64,000 nucleotides of DNA from Desulfuromonas thiophila (GTDB taxonomy: Bacteria > Desulfobacterota > Desulfuromonadia > Desulfuromonadales > Desulfuromonadaceae), in NCBI RefSeq assembly GCF_900101955.1, contig NZ_FNAQ01000002.1:1-64000 (forward strand), in the 5' to 3' direction. Positions 51,361 to 59,869 of this stretch are shown piece by piece. The notes beneath the pieces were generated by a model. The model had not been told where the DNA came from. It saw only the letters and a list, made by a program, of their open reading frames with translations, and ran no database searches. Position numbers and translations under genes: made by a program. How positions within the stretch are numbered: the stretch's first letter is position 1; each line of letters opens with the position of its first letter.

Positions 51361-53412
51361 GTGGAATATGCCGATCTGGTGGAAAACAGTAACGATCTGA
51401 TTCAGGTGGTGGGCTTTGACGGCCAACTGCTGTATGTCAATCAGATGTGGGTCGATACGCTGGGCTATCCGCGCGATGAAGCCTACCGCATGAACTTTTT
51501 CAATATTCTGCACCCCGATTGTCACTGTCGCTGTGGCGAACGGGTGGAGCGATTGCGTACCGGCGAGAGTGTGCCACGCTTCGAGGTGGAGTTCATCACC
51601 CGTACCGGCCAGAAGATCGTGGCCGAAGGCAGCATCTCCCTGTATCGCGAACAGGGTGAGGCGCGGGGTATTCAGGGGTTTTTCCGCGACATCACCCTGC
51701 GCAAGAAAACCGAGAATGCCTTGCGCGAGCGTGAGGAACAGCTGCGCACCATCTTTGAATCTTCCGTTGCCGGCATTGCCATGCTGGCGCCCGATGGCCG
51801 TTTTTTGCAGGCCAACCCCGCTTTCTGCAATTTTCTCGGTTACAGCGAGAATGAACTCAAGCAGATGAAGATAACCGATGTGACGCATCCCGACGATATT
51901 GAGGATACCCTGCGGCGGCGCCAGATTGCCCGGGCCAACCGCAGTCAGTCCATCGTCTGTGAGAAACGTTATCTGCGCAAGGACGGGTCGGTGTTCTGGG
52001 CGCAGTTGTCGTCGACCTGGTTTTTTGATCCCCAGGGCCAACCGCTCTACACCGTTCCGGTCATTCAGGATATTACCGCCCGCAAGCTGGCTGAGGAGCG
52101 GATTCGCGAGCTGGCTTATTACGATGGCCTGACCCGGCTGCCCAATCGCCAGCTGCTGCATGACCGGTTGGAACTGGCACTGGCCCAGGCGCGGCGGCAT
52201 GATCGTCAGATGGCGTTGCTGTTTCTTGACCTTGACCGTTTCAAGGGTGTCAATGATACCCTCGGGCATGCCATTGGCGACCGCCTGTTGCAGATTGCCG
52301 CCGAGCGCCTGACCGCCTGTCTGCGCGACAACGATACCGTGGCGCGACTGGGTGGTGATGAATTTGTCATTCTGCTGGCGGATTTCAAAAGCAGTGACAA
52401 TTTGCCCCATGTGGCCGGCAAGATTCTCAAGGCGCTGGCGCAGCCCTTTGATCTGGGGGTGCGCGAGGTTTATATCTCCACCAGTATTGGTATCGCGCTC
52501 TATCCCGATGATGCCGAGGATGCCGGTGAACTGTTGCGCCATGCCGACATGGCCATGTATGCCGCCAAGGAGGAGGGCGGCAACGGTTTCCGGTTCTATT
52601 CCAGTGAAATGAACGCTCGCGCGGTGGCGCGGATGGACCTGGAATCCAATCTGCGGCGGGCGTTGGACGAAAAGGAATTCTTTATCGAATATCAGCCGCA
52701 GATCGATCTGGTCAGCAACCGCATGGCTGGTCTCGAAGCTCTGGTGCGCTGGCGCCATCCGCAGCTGGGGGTCATTCCACCGGCGCAGTTTATTCCGCTG
52801 GCAGAGGAGACCAATCTGATCCTGCCGCTGGGTGAGTGGGTGATGGAGCAGGTGTTTTTGCAATGCTGTCGCTGGCACGCCAACGGCCTGGCCAACCGGC
52901 AGGTGCGGGTGGCCATCAATGTGTCGGGCCGGCAGTTCGATCAAGCCGATTTTGTTGAAATGGTCAAGCGGCTGTTGCAGCAGACCGGCGCCAAGGCCCA
53001 TTGGTTCGAGTTTGAAATCACTGAGAACGTGTTGATGAAGGATGTTCAGCGCACCATCGCGACGTTGCGCCAGATCCGCGAGCTGGGCATTCATGTGGCC
53101 ATTGATGATTTCGGCACCGGCTATTCCTCCCTCAGCTGTCTGAAACATCTGCCCCTCAATCGGTTGAAGATCGACAAGAGCTTCATTGCGGACATTCAGA
53201 CCAATGCCGATGACCGTGCCATCGTTTCGGCGACGATTGCCATGGCCAAGCGTCTTGATCTGGAGGTGACGGCTGAGGGTGTCGAAACCGAGGGGCAGTA
53301 CGGTTTTGTCTATCAGCGTGACTGTGACGAGGTGCAGGGGTTCTACTTCTGCCGACCGTTGCCGGCCGACAAGGTCCTTGATGCCTGTCGCAAGCATCTC
53401 GACGAGAGCTGA
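51361..53412 (+). CDS. PAS-PAS-GGDEF-EAL cyclic-di-GMP signalling protein
   Basis: 683 residues, cytoplasmic (no membrane helix). Two PAS domains (about 5-115 and 125-245) precede a GGDEF domain with an intact GGDEF motif (331-335) and an EAL domain with EAL at 459-461. Further EAL residues are present: EITENVL, DDFGTGYSSL, KIDKSFI and AEGVET. Both c-di-GMP synthesis and hydrolysis are therefore possible; the PAS signal is unknown. The start is a GTG behind GGGGGGAG. A Cys cluster CHCRCGE in the first PAS (about 58-64) might bind a metal or sense redox state (inference). Confidence 0.92.
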   Translation: MEYADLVENSNDLIQVVGFDGQLLYVNQMWVDTLGYPRDEAYRMNFFNILHPDCHCRCGERVERLRTGESVPRFEVEFITRTGQKIVAEGSISLYREQGEARGIQGFFRDITLRKKTENALREREEQLRTIFESSVAGIAMLAPDGRFLQANPAFCNFLGYSENELKQMKITDVTHPDDIEDTLRRRQIARANRSQSIVCEKRYLRKDGSVFWAQLSSTWFFDPQGQPLYTVPVIQDITARKLAEERIRELAYYDGLTRLPNRQLLHDRLELALAQARRHDRQMALLFLDLDRFKGVNDTLGHAIGDRLLQIAAERLTACLRDNDTVARLGGDEFVILLADFKSSDNLPHVAGKILKALAQPFDLGVREVYISTSIGIALYPDDAEDAGELLRHADMAMYAAKEEGGNGFRFYSSEMNARAVARMDLESNLRRALDEKEFFIEYQPQIDLVSNRMAGLEALVRWRHPQLGVIPPAQFIPLAEETNLILPLGEWVMEQVFLQCCRWHANGLANRQVRVAINVSGRQFDQADFVEMVKRLLQQTGAKAHWFEFEITENVLMKDVQRTIATLRQIRELGIHVAIDDFGTGYSSLSCLKHLPLNRLKIDKSFIADIQTNADDRAIVSATIAMAKRLDLEVTAEGVETEGQYGFVYQRDCDEVQGFYFCRPLPADKVLDACRKHLDES

Positions 53413-53494
53413 CGACCGGCACGGCGCTTTACTGTTTTTCGGTGCTCGTGATACAAGGACGCGGCCGTATGCGTCGGCAGGGCTTTCGTCCCGT

Positions 53495-53533
53495 TGCGCC
53501 ATGGGCGGTTCCTGCCGTGGCGGCGCATTTTTT
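53495..53533 (+). terminator. Terminator after the GGDEF-EAL gene
   Basis: A hairpin with outer stem TGCGCC / GGCGCA and an imperfect inner GGGCGG / TGCCGTGG pairing is followed by six T residues, about 85 bases after the stop. Confidence 0.65.
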
Positions 53534-53587
53534 GTCTTCTTTTCCGCAGCGCGACGGCTGTCGCGCCCAGCCCTTTTGAGTCCAGTC

Positions 53588-54760
53588 ATGTACGCCCATC
53601 GTCCCACCGAGGTCGAAATCGATCTGGCCGCCCTGCGGCACAATTATCTGCTGTTGCGTCAGGCCCTGCCGCCCCAGGTGGCACTGCTGGCCGTGGTCAA
53701 GGCCGATGCCTATGGCCACGGTGCCGTGGCGGTGGCGCGCTGTCTGCAGCAGGCCGGCGCCGATCTTTTCGGTGTCGCCATCGTCGAGGAAGCCTTGGAG
53801 CTGCGCCAGGCCGGTATCGACCGGCCAATTCTGCTGCTTGGCGGCGCCTGGCCGGGACAGGAGGATTGCCTGGTGCAGCATCAGCTGCAGACGGCGGTGT
53901 TCGAAATGGCCCAGCTTGAACGGCTGCAGGCGGCGGCTGCGCGGCGGGGGCGGCGGTGCGCCTGCCATCTCAAGCTCGACAGCGGCATGGGCCGACTGGG
54001 GGTGCAGCCGGCCGAACTGCCAGCCTTTCTCGAAGAGTGGCATCGTTTTCCGGCCCTCGATCTGGTGGGTGTGATGACCCATCTGGCCATGGCCGATCTG
54101 CCGGCGCACCCGCACAACAGCGCCCAGCTGCGTCACTTTGCCGAGGCGGTGGCGCTTGTGCGCCAGGCGGGTTTCAGTCCTCGCTACCTGCATGCGGCCA
54201 ACAGTGCCGCCAGTCTGGCGCAGCCGGCCGGTCTCTGCACCCTGGTGCGTCCCGGTATCGCTCTTTATGGTGGCCAGCCGTTCGAGGATCAGCCTCTGGC
54301 CGGGTTGCAGCCGGTGATGCATTTTCATAGCCGCATTGCGCACCTGCGCGAATTGCCGCCGGGCCACAGCGTGTCCTATGGTCAGCTGTTCGTTGCCCGC
54401 CGACCGACCCGTATCGCTGCTGTGCCGGTGGGTTATGCCGATGGCTTCAACCGTCGTCTGTCCGCTGGCGGTGCCGTGCTTATTCGCGGCCAGCGTGCGC
54501 CCATCGCCGGCCGGATCTGCATGGACTGGACGCTGATTGACGTGACCGATCTGGCGGACGTCCAAGTCAACGATCGGGTTACCCTGCTGGGCTGCGACGG
54601 TGATCAGTGTATCCGGGCCGAGGAATGGGCCGAGCGCATTGGCACCATCGCCTATGAGGTGTTCTGTCAGGTCAGCAAGCGCGTGCCGCGCCACTACCTG
54701 GGCCAGACGCTGTTGCCGGCCGCGGAGAGCCCGGCGGCCGCAGGCGGGGTCGTTTCGTGA
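53588..54760 (+). CDS. alr: Alanine racemase
   Basis: 390 residues of a fold-type III PLP enzyme interconverting L- and D-alanine for peptidoglycan. The PLP lysine is K38 in VVKADAYGHG and the second catalytic residue is Y264 in VSYGQLF. LDSGMGRLG, VRPGIALYGG and GRICMDW are also visible. The ATG at 53588 is set by the family start RPTEVEIDLAALRHN; only a weak GAG site lies upstream. Its stop overlaps the start of the next gene. Confidence 0.93.
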   Translation: MYAHRPTEVEIDLAALRHNYLLLRQALPPQVALLAVVKADAYGHGAVAVARCLQQAGADLFGVAIVEEALELRQAGIDRPILLLGGAWPGQEDCLVQHQLQTAVFEMAQLERLQAAAARRGRRCACHLKLDSGMGRLGVQPAELPAFLEEWHRFPALDLVGVMTHLAMADLPAHPHNSAQLRHFAEAVALVRQAGFSPRYLHAANSAASLAQPAGLCTLVRPGIALYGGQPFEDQPLAGLQPVMHFHSRIAHLRELPPGHSVSYGQLFVARRPTRIAAVPVGYADGFNRRLSAGGAVLIRGQRAPIAGRICMDWTLIDVTDLADVQVNDRVTLLGCDGDQCIRAEEWAERIGTIAYEVFCQVSKRVPRHYLGQTLLPAAESPAAAGGVVS

Positions 54761-55992
54761 CGGCGTCGCCCGCATTGCAGCTGCTGATCGATCTGGGAAC
54801 AACCCGCCTTGCCGGCCGTCTGCTCGATGCCCAGGGGGCCTTGCTGGCCGAGGCCGGTCTGGATAACCCGCAGTTTGTTCATGGCACGGATGTGATTCGC
54901 CGCTTGCAGGCTGCGACCGAGGGCGCGGCGGCGGAGCTGCAGCAGCAGGCACTGCAGGCCGTGACGCAGCTGACCGCCGAGCTGCTGAGACAGGCGGGAC
55001 AGCCGCTGGCGGCGGTGCGGCAGGGCCTGCTGGCGGCCAATCCGGCCATGATTACCCTGCTACGGGGCCAGCCCGTGACCGGTCTGCTGCGGCCACCCTA
55101 TCGGCCACCCTCTCTTGACGGCGTCTGGCTGCACGAAGCCGGACTGCCGCCGCTGTATCTGCTGCCGGCGGTCAGTGGTTTTGTCGGCGGTGATCTGCTG
55201 GCCTACGTTTACGGCCAGCTGCCCCTGGTGGGACCAACCCTGCTGATCGATGTCGGTACCAATGGCGAGATGGCTTTGTGGGACGGGCAGGCTTGGTGGT
55301 GCAGTTCGGTGGCGGCCGGGCCGACCTTCGAGGGTGCACATCTGGCCTGTGGCATGCGGGCCGAGGCCGGCGCGGTTTATGACGTGGCGGTGGAGGAAGA
55401 TCGCCTGCGCTTGCGGGTGATCGGCGATGGCCTGCCGCGCGGCCTGTGCGGCAGCGGGCTGACGGCGGCGATTGGCGCGGCGGTGGCCGCCGGCCTGGTG
55501 GGCGCGGACGGTGGCCTGCGGCCCGCCGCAGCCATCGACAGCAATCTGGCGCGTTATCTGTGTCAGGACGCTGGTCAGCCGGCCCTGTGTCTCTATCGTG
55601 ACGCCCGTTGCCAGTTGCTGATCCGCCAGGAAGAGATTCGCCAGTTTCAGCTGGCCAAGGGGGCGCTGCATGCCGGTGCCGAGTGTTTGCTGGAACGGGC
55701 CGGACTGGCGCCGCCGGCGCTCGAAAGGGTGTTGCTCAGTGGCGCCCTGGGGCAGGCGCTGGCGCCGCAGACCCTGAAAAACGTTGCCCTGCTGCCGGAA
55801 TACATGATAAAAAAAGTAAGATTTGTGGGCGCCGGAGTCCTCGTCGGACTCGGGCGCCTTGCTGTCCGGCCCGAGGGGCTGGCGGAGCTCGACGCGTTGC
55901 GCCGGGCCATGCGGCCCTATCCGCTGTCGGGCACACCAGCCTTCGAGCAGGCCTTTCTGGCGGCTCTCGATTTCGCCAGCGGGCCAGCCTGA
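54757..55992 (+). CDS. ASKHA-type ATPase, DUF4445/RACo-like without iron-sulfur domain
   Basis: 411 residues. ATP-binding blocks of the acetate kinase/Hsp70-type fold appear twice: LLIDLGTTRLAGRLLD at the N-terminus and LLIDVGTNGEMALWDG at about 160, with LCGSGLTAAIGA and LLSGALGQAL later. This is the DUF4445 architecture of corrinoid-protein reductive activators (RACo), which re-reduce Co(II) corrinoids, but the N-terminal 2Fe-2S ferredoxin and linker domains (about 200 residues) are absent. An electron donor would have to be a separate protein. The GTG start overlaps the alr stop, so the two are co-translated. Confidence 0.78.
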   Translation: MTASPALQLLIDLGTTRLAGRLLDAQGALLAEAGLDNPQFVHGTDVIRRLQAATEGAAAELQQQALQAVTQLTAELLRQAGQPLAAVRQGLLAANPAMITLLRGQPVTGLLRPPYRPPSLDGVWLHEAGLPPLYLLPAVSGFVGGDLLAYVYGQLPLVGPTLLIDVGTNGEMALWDGQAWWCSSVAAGPTFEGAHLACGMRAEAGAVYDVAVEEDRLRLRVIGDGLPRGLCGSGLTAAIGAAVAAGLVGADGGLRPAAAIDSNLARYLCQDAGQPALCLYRDARCQLLIRQEEIRQFQLAKGALHAGAECLLERAGLAPPALERVLLSGALGQALAPQTLKNVALLPEYMIKKVRFVGAGVLVGLGRLAVRPEGLAELDALRRAMRPYPLSGTPAFEQAFLAALDFASGPA

Positions 55993-56075
55993 ACGGCGTC
56001 CTCCCGGTTTTTGCTTGTCAGCCCCGGTGTGACAGGGTAGAAAAAGCCTTTTCTGTCATTGTTCCCTGTTTCTGC

Positions 56076-56107
56076 CGTGCCGCTGGCGGCGCGGTGTTTT
56101 TTTCAGA
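56076..56107 (+). terminator. Terminator between the ASKHA gene and purH
   Basis: CCGTGCCGC / GCGGCGCGG (one G-U) with a 2-4 base loop is followed by TGTTTTTTT, only 12 bases before the purH ATG. A second imperfect hairpin (TGACAG...AAAA / TTTTCTGTCA) lies at 56030-56058. Confidence 0.75.
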
Positions 56108-56119
56108 AAGGATGGTTTC

Positions 56120-57688
56120 ATGGCCACCATCAAACGTGCCCTGATCAGTCTGTCCGACAAGACCGGTATTGTCGATTTTGCCCGTGAACTGGTAGGTTTC
56201 GGTGTTGAGATTCTCTCGACCGGCGGTACCGCGAGCCTGCTGCGCCAGGCCGGTCTGCCGGTCAAGGACGTTTCCGAATACACCGGCTATCCTGAAATGC
56301 TCGATGGCCGGGTGAAAACCCTGCATCCCAAAGTTCACGGCGGCCTGCTTGGCCTGCGTGACAATCCGGCGCATGTGGCGAAAATGGCGGAGCATGACAT
56401 CCAGCCCATCGACATGGTGGTGGTGAATCTGTATCCGTTTGAAGCCACGGTGGCCAAGGATGACTGCACCCTGGTGGACGCCATCGAAAATATCGACATC
56501 GGCGGTCCGACCATGCTGCGCAGCGCGGCCAAGAACAACCGTTTTGTTACCGTGGTGGTTGATCCGGCCGACTATGCCGTGGTGCTCGACGAGATGCGCG
56601 CCAGCAACGGCGCCGTGAGCGAGTCGACCAACTTCGGTCTGGCTGTAAAGGTCTATCAGCATACGGCGGCCTATGATGGCGCCATTTCCAACTGGCTCGG
56701 CCGGCGGCTGGAAGAGGGCTGCGTGGCCGAGTTCCCCCCCGCGCTGACGCTGCAGTTTCAGCAGAGCCAGATCATGCGTTACGGCGAAAACCCGCACCAG
56801 AAGGCCGCCTTCTATGTGGAGAAGAATGTCGCCGAGGCCTCCATTGCTACGGCCAGACAGCTGCAGGGCAAGGAGTTGTCCTATAATAATATCGGCGATA
56901 CCGATGCGGCGCTGGAGTGCGTCAAGCAGTTTGGCGAGGGCCCGGCCTGCGTCATTGTCAAGCACGCCAATCCCTGCGGCGTGGCGGTGGGCGCTACGAT
57001 TCTGGAAGCCTATGAGCGCGCGTTCAGCACCGATCCCGAGTCGGCCTTCGGCGGTATTATCGCGTTTAACCGCGAGCTCGATGGCGCGACGGCCAAAGCC
57101 ATTTGTGACAAGCAGTTCGTTGAGGTGATTATTGCGCCGGTGGTCAGTGCCGAGGCGGTAGAGATCGTCAAGACCAAGAAAAACGTGCGCCTGCTCGAGT
57201 GTGGCCAGTGGCCCGCCCAGCCGGCGGATCGTTTGGAATACAAGCGGGTCAATGGTGGTCTGCTGGTGCAGGATGCCGACCATGCCCTGTATGAGGAGTT
57301 GAAGGTCGTGACCAAGCGCCAACCGACGGAGCAGGAGATGAAGGATCTTCTCTTCACCTGGCGGGTGGCCAAATTCGTCAAGTCCAACGCCATCGTCTAC
57401 GGCAAGGAGAATATGACCATCGGTGTTGGTGCCGGTCAGATGAGCCGCATCAATTCGGCACGTATCGCCGCGATCAAGGCAGAGCACGCCGGACTCGAAG
57501 TTCAGGGCTCGGCCATGGCCTCGGATGCCTTTTTCCCGTTCCGTGACGGACTCGATAACGCAGCGGCTGTAGGCGTGACGGCGGTCATCCAGCCCGGCGG
57601 GTCGATTCGTGATGAGGAAGTGATTGCGGCCGCTGATGAGCACGGTATTGCCATGGTGTTTACCGGCATGCGTCACTTCCGTCATTAA
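56120..57688 (+). CDS. purH: Bifunctional AICAR formyltransferase / IMP cyclohydrolase
   Basis: 522 residues, normal size. The N-terminal MGS-like cyclohydrolase domain begins [20 protein letters not shown] and includes GGTASLL and [13 protein letters not shown]. The C-terminal transformylase contains [30 protein letters not shown] and [10 protein letters not shown]. It catalyses the last two steps of IMP synthesis. AAAGGA precedes the ATG, which lies just behind a terminator-like hairpin, so attenuation is conceivable. purD follows 125 bases later. Confidence 0.95.
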   Translation: MATIKRALISLSDKTGIVDFARELVGFGVEILSTGGTASLLRQAGLPVKDVSEYTGYPEMLDGRVKTLHPKVHGGLLGLRDNPAHVAKMAEHDIQPIDMVVVNLYPFEATVAKDDCTLVDAIENIDIGGPTMLRSAAKNNRFVTVVVDPADYAVVLDEMRASNGAVSESTNFGLAVKVYQHTAAYDGAISNWLGRRLEEGCVAEFPPALTLQFQQSQIMRYGENPHQKAAFYVEKNVAEASIATARQLQGKELSYNNIGDTDAALECVKQFGEGPACVIVKHANPCGVAVGATILEAYERAFSTDPESAFGGIIAFNRELDGATAKAICDKQFVEVIIAPVVSAEAVEIVKTKKNVRLLECGQWPAQPADRLEYKRVNGGLLVQDADHALYEELKVVTKRQPTEQEMKDLLFTWRVAKFVKSNAIVYGKENMTIGVGAGQMSRINSARIAAIKAEHAGLEVQGSAMASDAFFPFRDGLDNAAAVGVTAVIQPGGSIRDEEVIAAADEHGIAMVFTGMRHFRH

Positions 57689-57813
57689 GCAAGCGGACCT
57701 TTTTCGCCATCTCGGCGTTGTCGCCCTGATCAGGTAAAAATGGCTCGTTTCTCCTTTCGTGAGCGTAGCTGGGAACGTTTGGCAGGCAGAAGACAGACAA
57801 GAAAGGTTCGAGG

Positions 57814-59097
57814 ATGAAGATACTGGTTGTCGGTGGTGGCGGACGCGAACACGCACTGGTGTGGAAGATTGCCCAGTCCCCCCTGGTTGAAACCCTCTAC
57901 TGCGCGCCGGGCAATCCCGGCATCGCTGAGTTGGCCGAACTGGTGCCGCTGAATGTTGAGGATGTGGACGGCCTGTGCGCTTTTGCCTTGGAGAAGGGGA
58001 TCGACCTTACCGTGGTTGGGCCGGAGTTGCCGCTGACGCTGGGCATTGCCGATCGCTTCAAGGCAGCAGGGCTGACTATTTTCGGTCCCAGCCAGGCTGC
58101 CGCCCAGATCGAGGGCAGCAAGGGGTTTTCCAAGGACCTGATGGCCAAGTACGGCATTCCGACGGCGGCCTATGCCCGCTTCAGCGAGCGCGATCAGGCG
58201 GTGGCCTATGTGAAGGCGCAGGGCGCCCCCATCGTCATCAAGGCCGATGGCCTGGCCGCCGGCAAGGGTGTAATTCTGGCGCAGACGCTGGAGGAGGCTG
58301 TTCAGGCCATTGATGAAATTCTGGTCGACGGTGTCTTCGGCGAAGCCGGCAAGTCGCTGGTGATTGAGGAGTTTCTCTACGGCGAGGAAGCCTCTTTCTT
58401 TGCCTTTACCGACGGCAAGAATATTCTGCCGCTGGCTTCGGCGCAGGATCACAAGCAGATTTTCGATGGCGACAAGGGCCCCAATACCGGTGGCATGGGC
58501 GCTTATTCGCCGGCGCCGGTGGTTACGGACGCACTGTATCAGCGGATTGTTGACGAGGTGGTGCAGCCGACCATCGACGGCATGGCGGCTGAAGGTTGTC
58601 CCTACTGTGGCATCCTGTTTGTTGGTCTGATGATCGATGGCGAGAAGATCCGGGTGCTGGAATACAATGCCCGCTTCGGTGATCCCGAGGCCCAGCCCCT
58701 GCTCAGCCGCATGAAGTCCGACCTGGTGCCGATATTGCGCGACTGCGCCCGTGGCGAATTGACCACCAGGGCGCTGGAATGGCATGAGGGCGCGGCGGTC
58801 TGTGTGGTGCTGGCGGCGGCCGGTTATCCGGCCAGTGTCCGTAAGGGCGATGCGATCAGCGGCCTGACGGCGGCCAACGCCCTTGAGGGTGTGCAGGTGT
58901 TTCAGGCCGGCACCGCTCTGTGCGAGGGCCAGCTGGTGACAGCCGGTGGCCGGGTGCTGGGGGTCGTCGGCCGTGCCGCCGATGTGCCGGCAGCCATTGA
59001 GCGGGCTTACGCAGGCGTGGCGCAGATCCGGTTCGATGGTGCTCAATGGCGGCGTGATATCGGCCAGAAAGCCTTGCGGCGCCTGCAATCGTCTTGA
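57814..59097 (+). CDS. purD: Phosphoribosylamine-glycine ligase
   Basis: 427 residues of the ATP-grasp superfamily, making glycinamide ribonucleotide. VVGGGGREHALVWK, VGPELPL, IKADGLAAGKGV, DHKQIFDGDKGPNTGGMGAYSP, and YNARFGDPEAQPLL are the family blocks. GAAAGG precedes the ATG by about 7 bases. It lies in a purH-purD-purE series on the same strand; purE starts 23 bases after its stop. Confidence 0.95.
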   Translation: MKILVVGGGGREHALVWKIAQSPLVETLYCAPGNPGIAELAELVPLNVEDVDGLCAFALEKGIDLTVVGPELPLTLGIADRFKAAGLTIFGPSQAAAQIEGSKGFSKDLMAKYGIPTAAYARFSERDQAVAYVKAQGAPIVIKADGLAAGKGVILAQTLEEAVQAIDEILVDGVFGEAGKSLVIEEFLYGEEASFFAFTDGKNILPLASAQDHKQIFDGDKGPNTGGMGAYSPAPVVTDALYQRIVDEVVQPTIDGMAAEGCPYCGILFVGLMIDGEKIRVLEYNARFGDPEAQPLLSRMKSDLVPILRDCARGELTTRALEWHEGAAVCVVLAAAGYPASVRKGDAISGLTAANALEGVQVFQAGTALCEGQLVTAGGRVLGVVGRAADVPAAIERAYAGVAQIRFDGAQWRRDIGQKALRRLQSS

Positions 59098-59120
59098 TCA
59101 AACCACAGGAGGATAAGGAC

Positions 59121-59639
59121 ATGGAACAGGTACAGGTCGGTATTCTGATGGGCAGTGATTCCGATTATCCGGTCATGGCCGAGGCGGCCAAGGCCCTGCG
59201 CGAATTCGGCATCGGTTTTGAGATGCTGGTTTCCAGTGCTCACCGTTCGCCCAAACGGACGGCGGAATATGCCGCCAGTGCCGCCGGTCGCGGTATCCGG
59301 GTACTGATTGTTGGTGCCGGTGCCGCCGCCCATCTTGCCGGTGTGGTCGCTGCCGAGGCAACCCTGCCAGTGGTGGCCGTGCCGATCGACAGTTCGGCCC
59401 TCAAGGGGCTCGATGCGCTGCTGGCCACGGTGCAGATGCCAGCCGGCATTCCGGTTGCCAGCATGGCCATCGGCAAGGCCGGGGCGCGCAATGCCGGCCT
59501 GTTTGCCGTGCAGATCCTGGCGACCACCGATGCGGCGCTGGCTGAACGACTGCGCCAGGCCCGCAACGATATGGCGGCGGCGGTGGCGCACAAGAGCGAG
59601 CAGTTACAGCAGCGTCTTGCCACGGACGGGCTGTTGTGA
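59121..59639 (+). CDS. purE: N5-carboxyaminoimidazole ribonucleotide mutase
   Basis: 172 residues, class I PurE. LMGSDSDYPVM and VSSAHRSPKRT contain the catalytic His and the substrate loop; GAGAAAHLAGVVAAEATLPV is also conserved. It converts N5-CAIR to CAIR; the partner PurK is not in the window. GGAGG lies 9 bases before the ATG at 59121; an in-frame TTG nine codons earlier is not preferred. Confidence 0.95.
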   Translation: MEQVQVGILMGSDSDYPVMAEAAKALREFGIGFEMLVSSAHRSPKRTAEYAASAAGRGIRVLIVGAGAAAHLAGVVAAEATLPVVAVPIDSSALKGLDALLATVQMPAGIPVASMAIGKAGARNAGLFAVQILATTDAALAERLRQARNDMAAAVAHKSEQLQQRLATDGLL

Positions 59640-59869
59640 GTACAGGATACGGACAGGGTTGGCAAGGCACCACGGCTGCCTGTGCAGCTTGAGGTGCGGA
59701 AAAACACCGGGGAAGGTGTTCTTCGGTCTGTGCGGCGGACTTGTGCCTGCCGCTAAATCGTCGGTTCAGACGCGCGTTCGGGGAAGAAATGCGTGGCTTG
59801 TGACCGGCAAAAACGTAACTCTGCTGGCGCATGGGAGGCAGCGCCTGCCCAGCAAAGGAGAACTGGCAT
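59640..59869. other. Intergenic region purE-resB
   Basis: No gene is supported. A hairpin AACACC / GGTGTT lies at about 59703-59720 with a poor T tail. Just before resB, GGCGC and GCGCC (59826-59845) can pair beside the AAAGGAG ribosome binding site. No known RNA family was recognised. Confidence 0.4.

Noticed and set aside
59640-59869. A possible 6S RNA downstream of purE, considered because some proteobacteria have it near purE/purK
   Set aside because: No long closing stem with a central bubble could be formed; only a short AACACC/GGTGTT hairpin is present.
59831-59869. An ATG at 59831 as the resB start
   Set aside because: It lacks a ribosome binding site and adds 13 unconserved residues; the TTG at 59870 has AAAGGAG 9 bases upstream.
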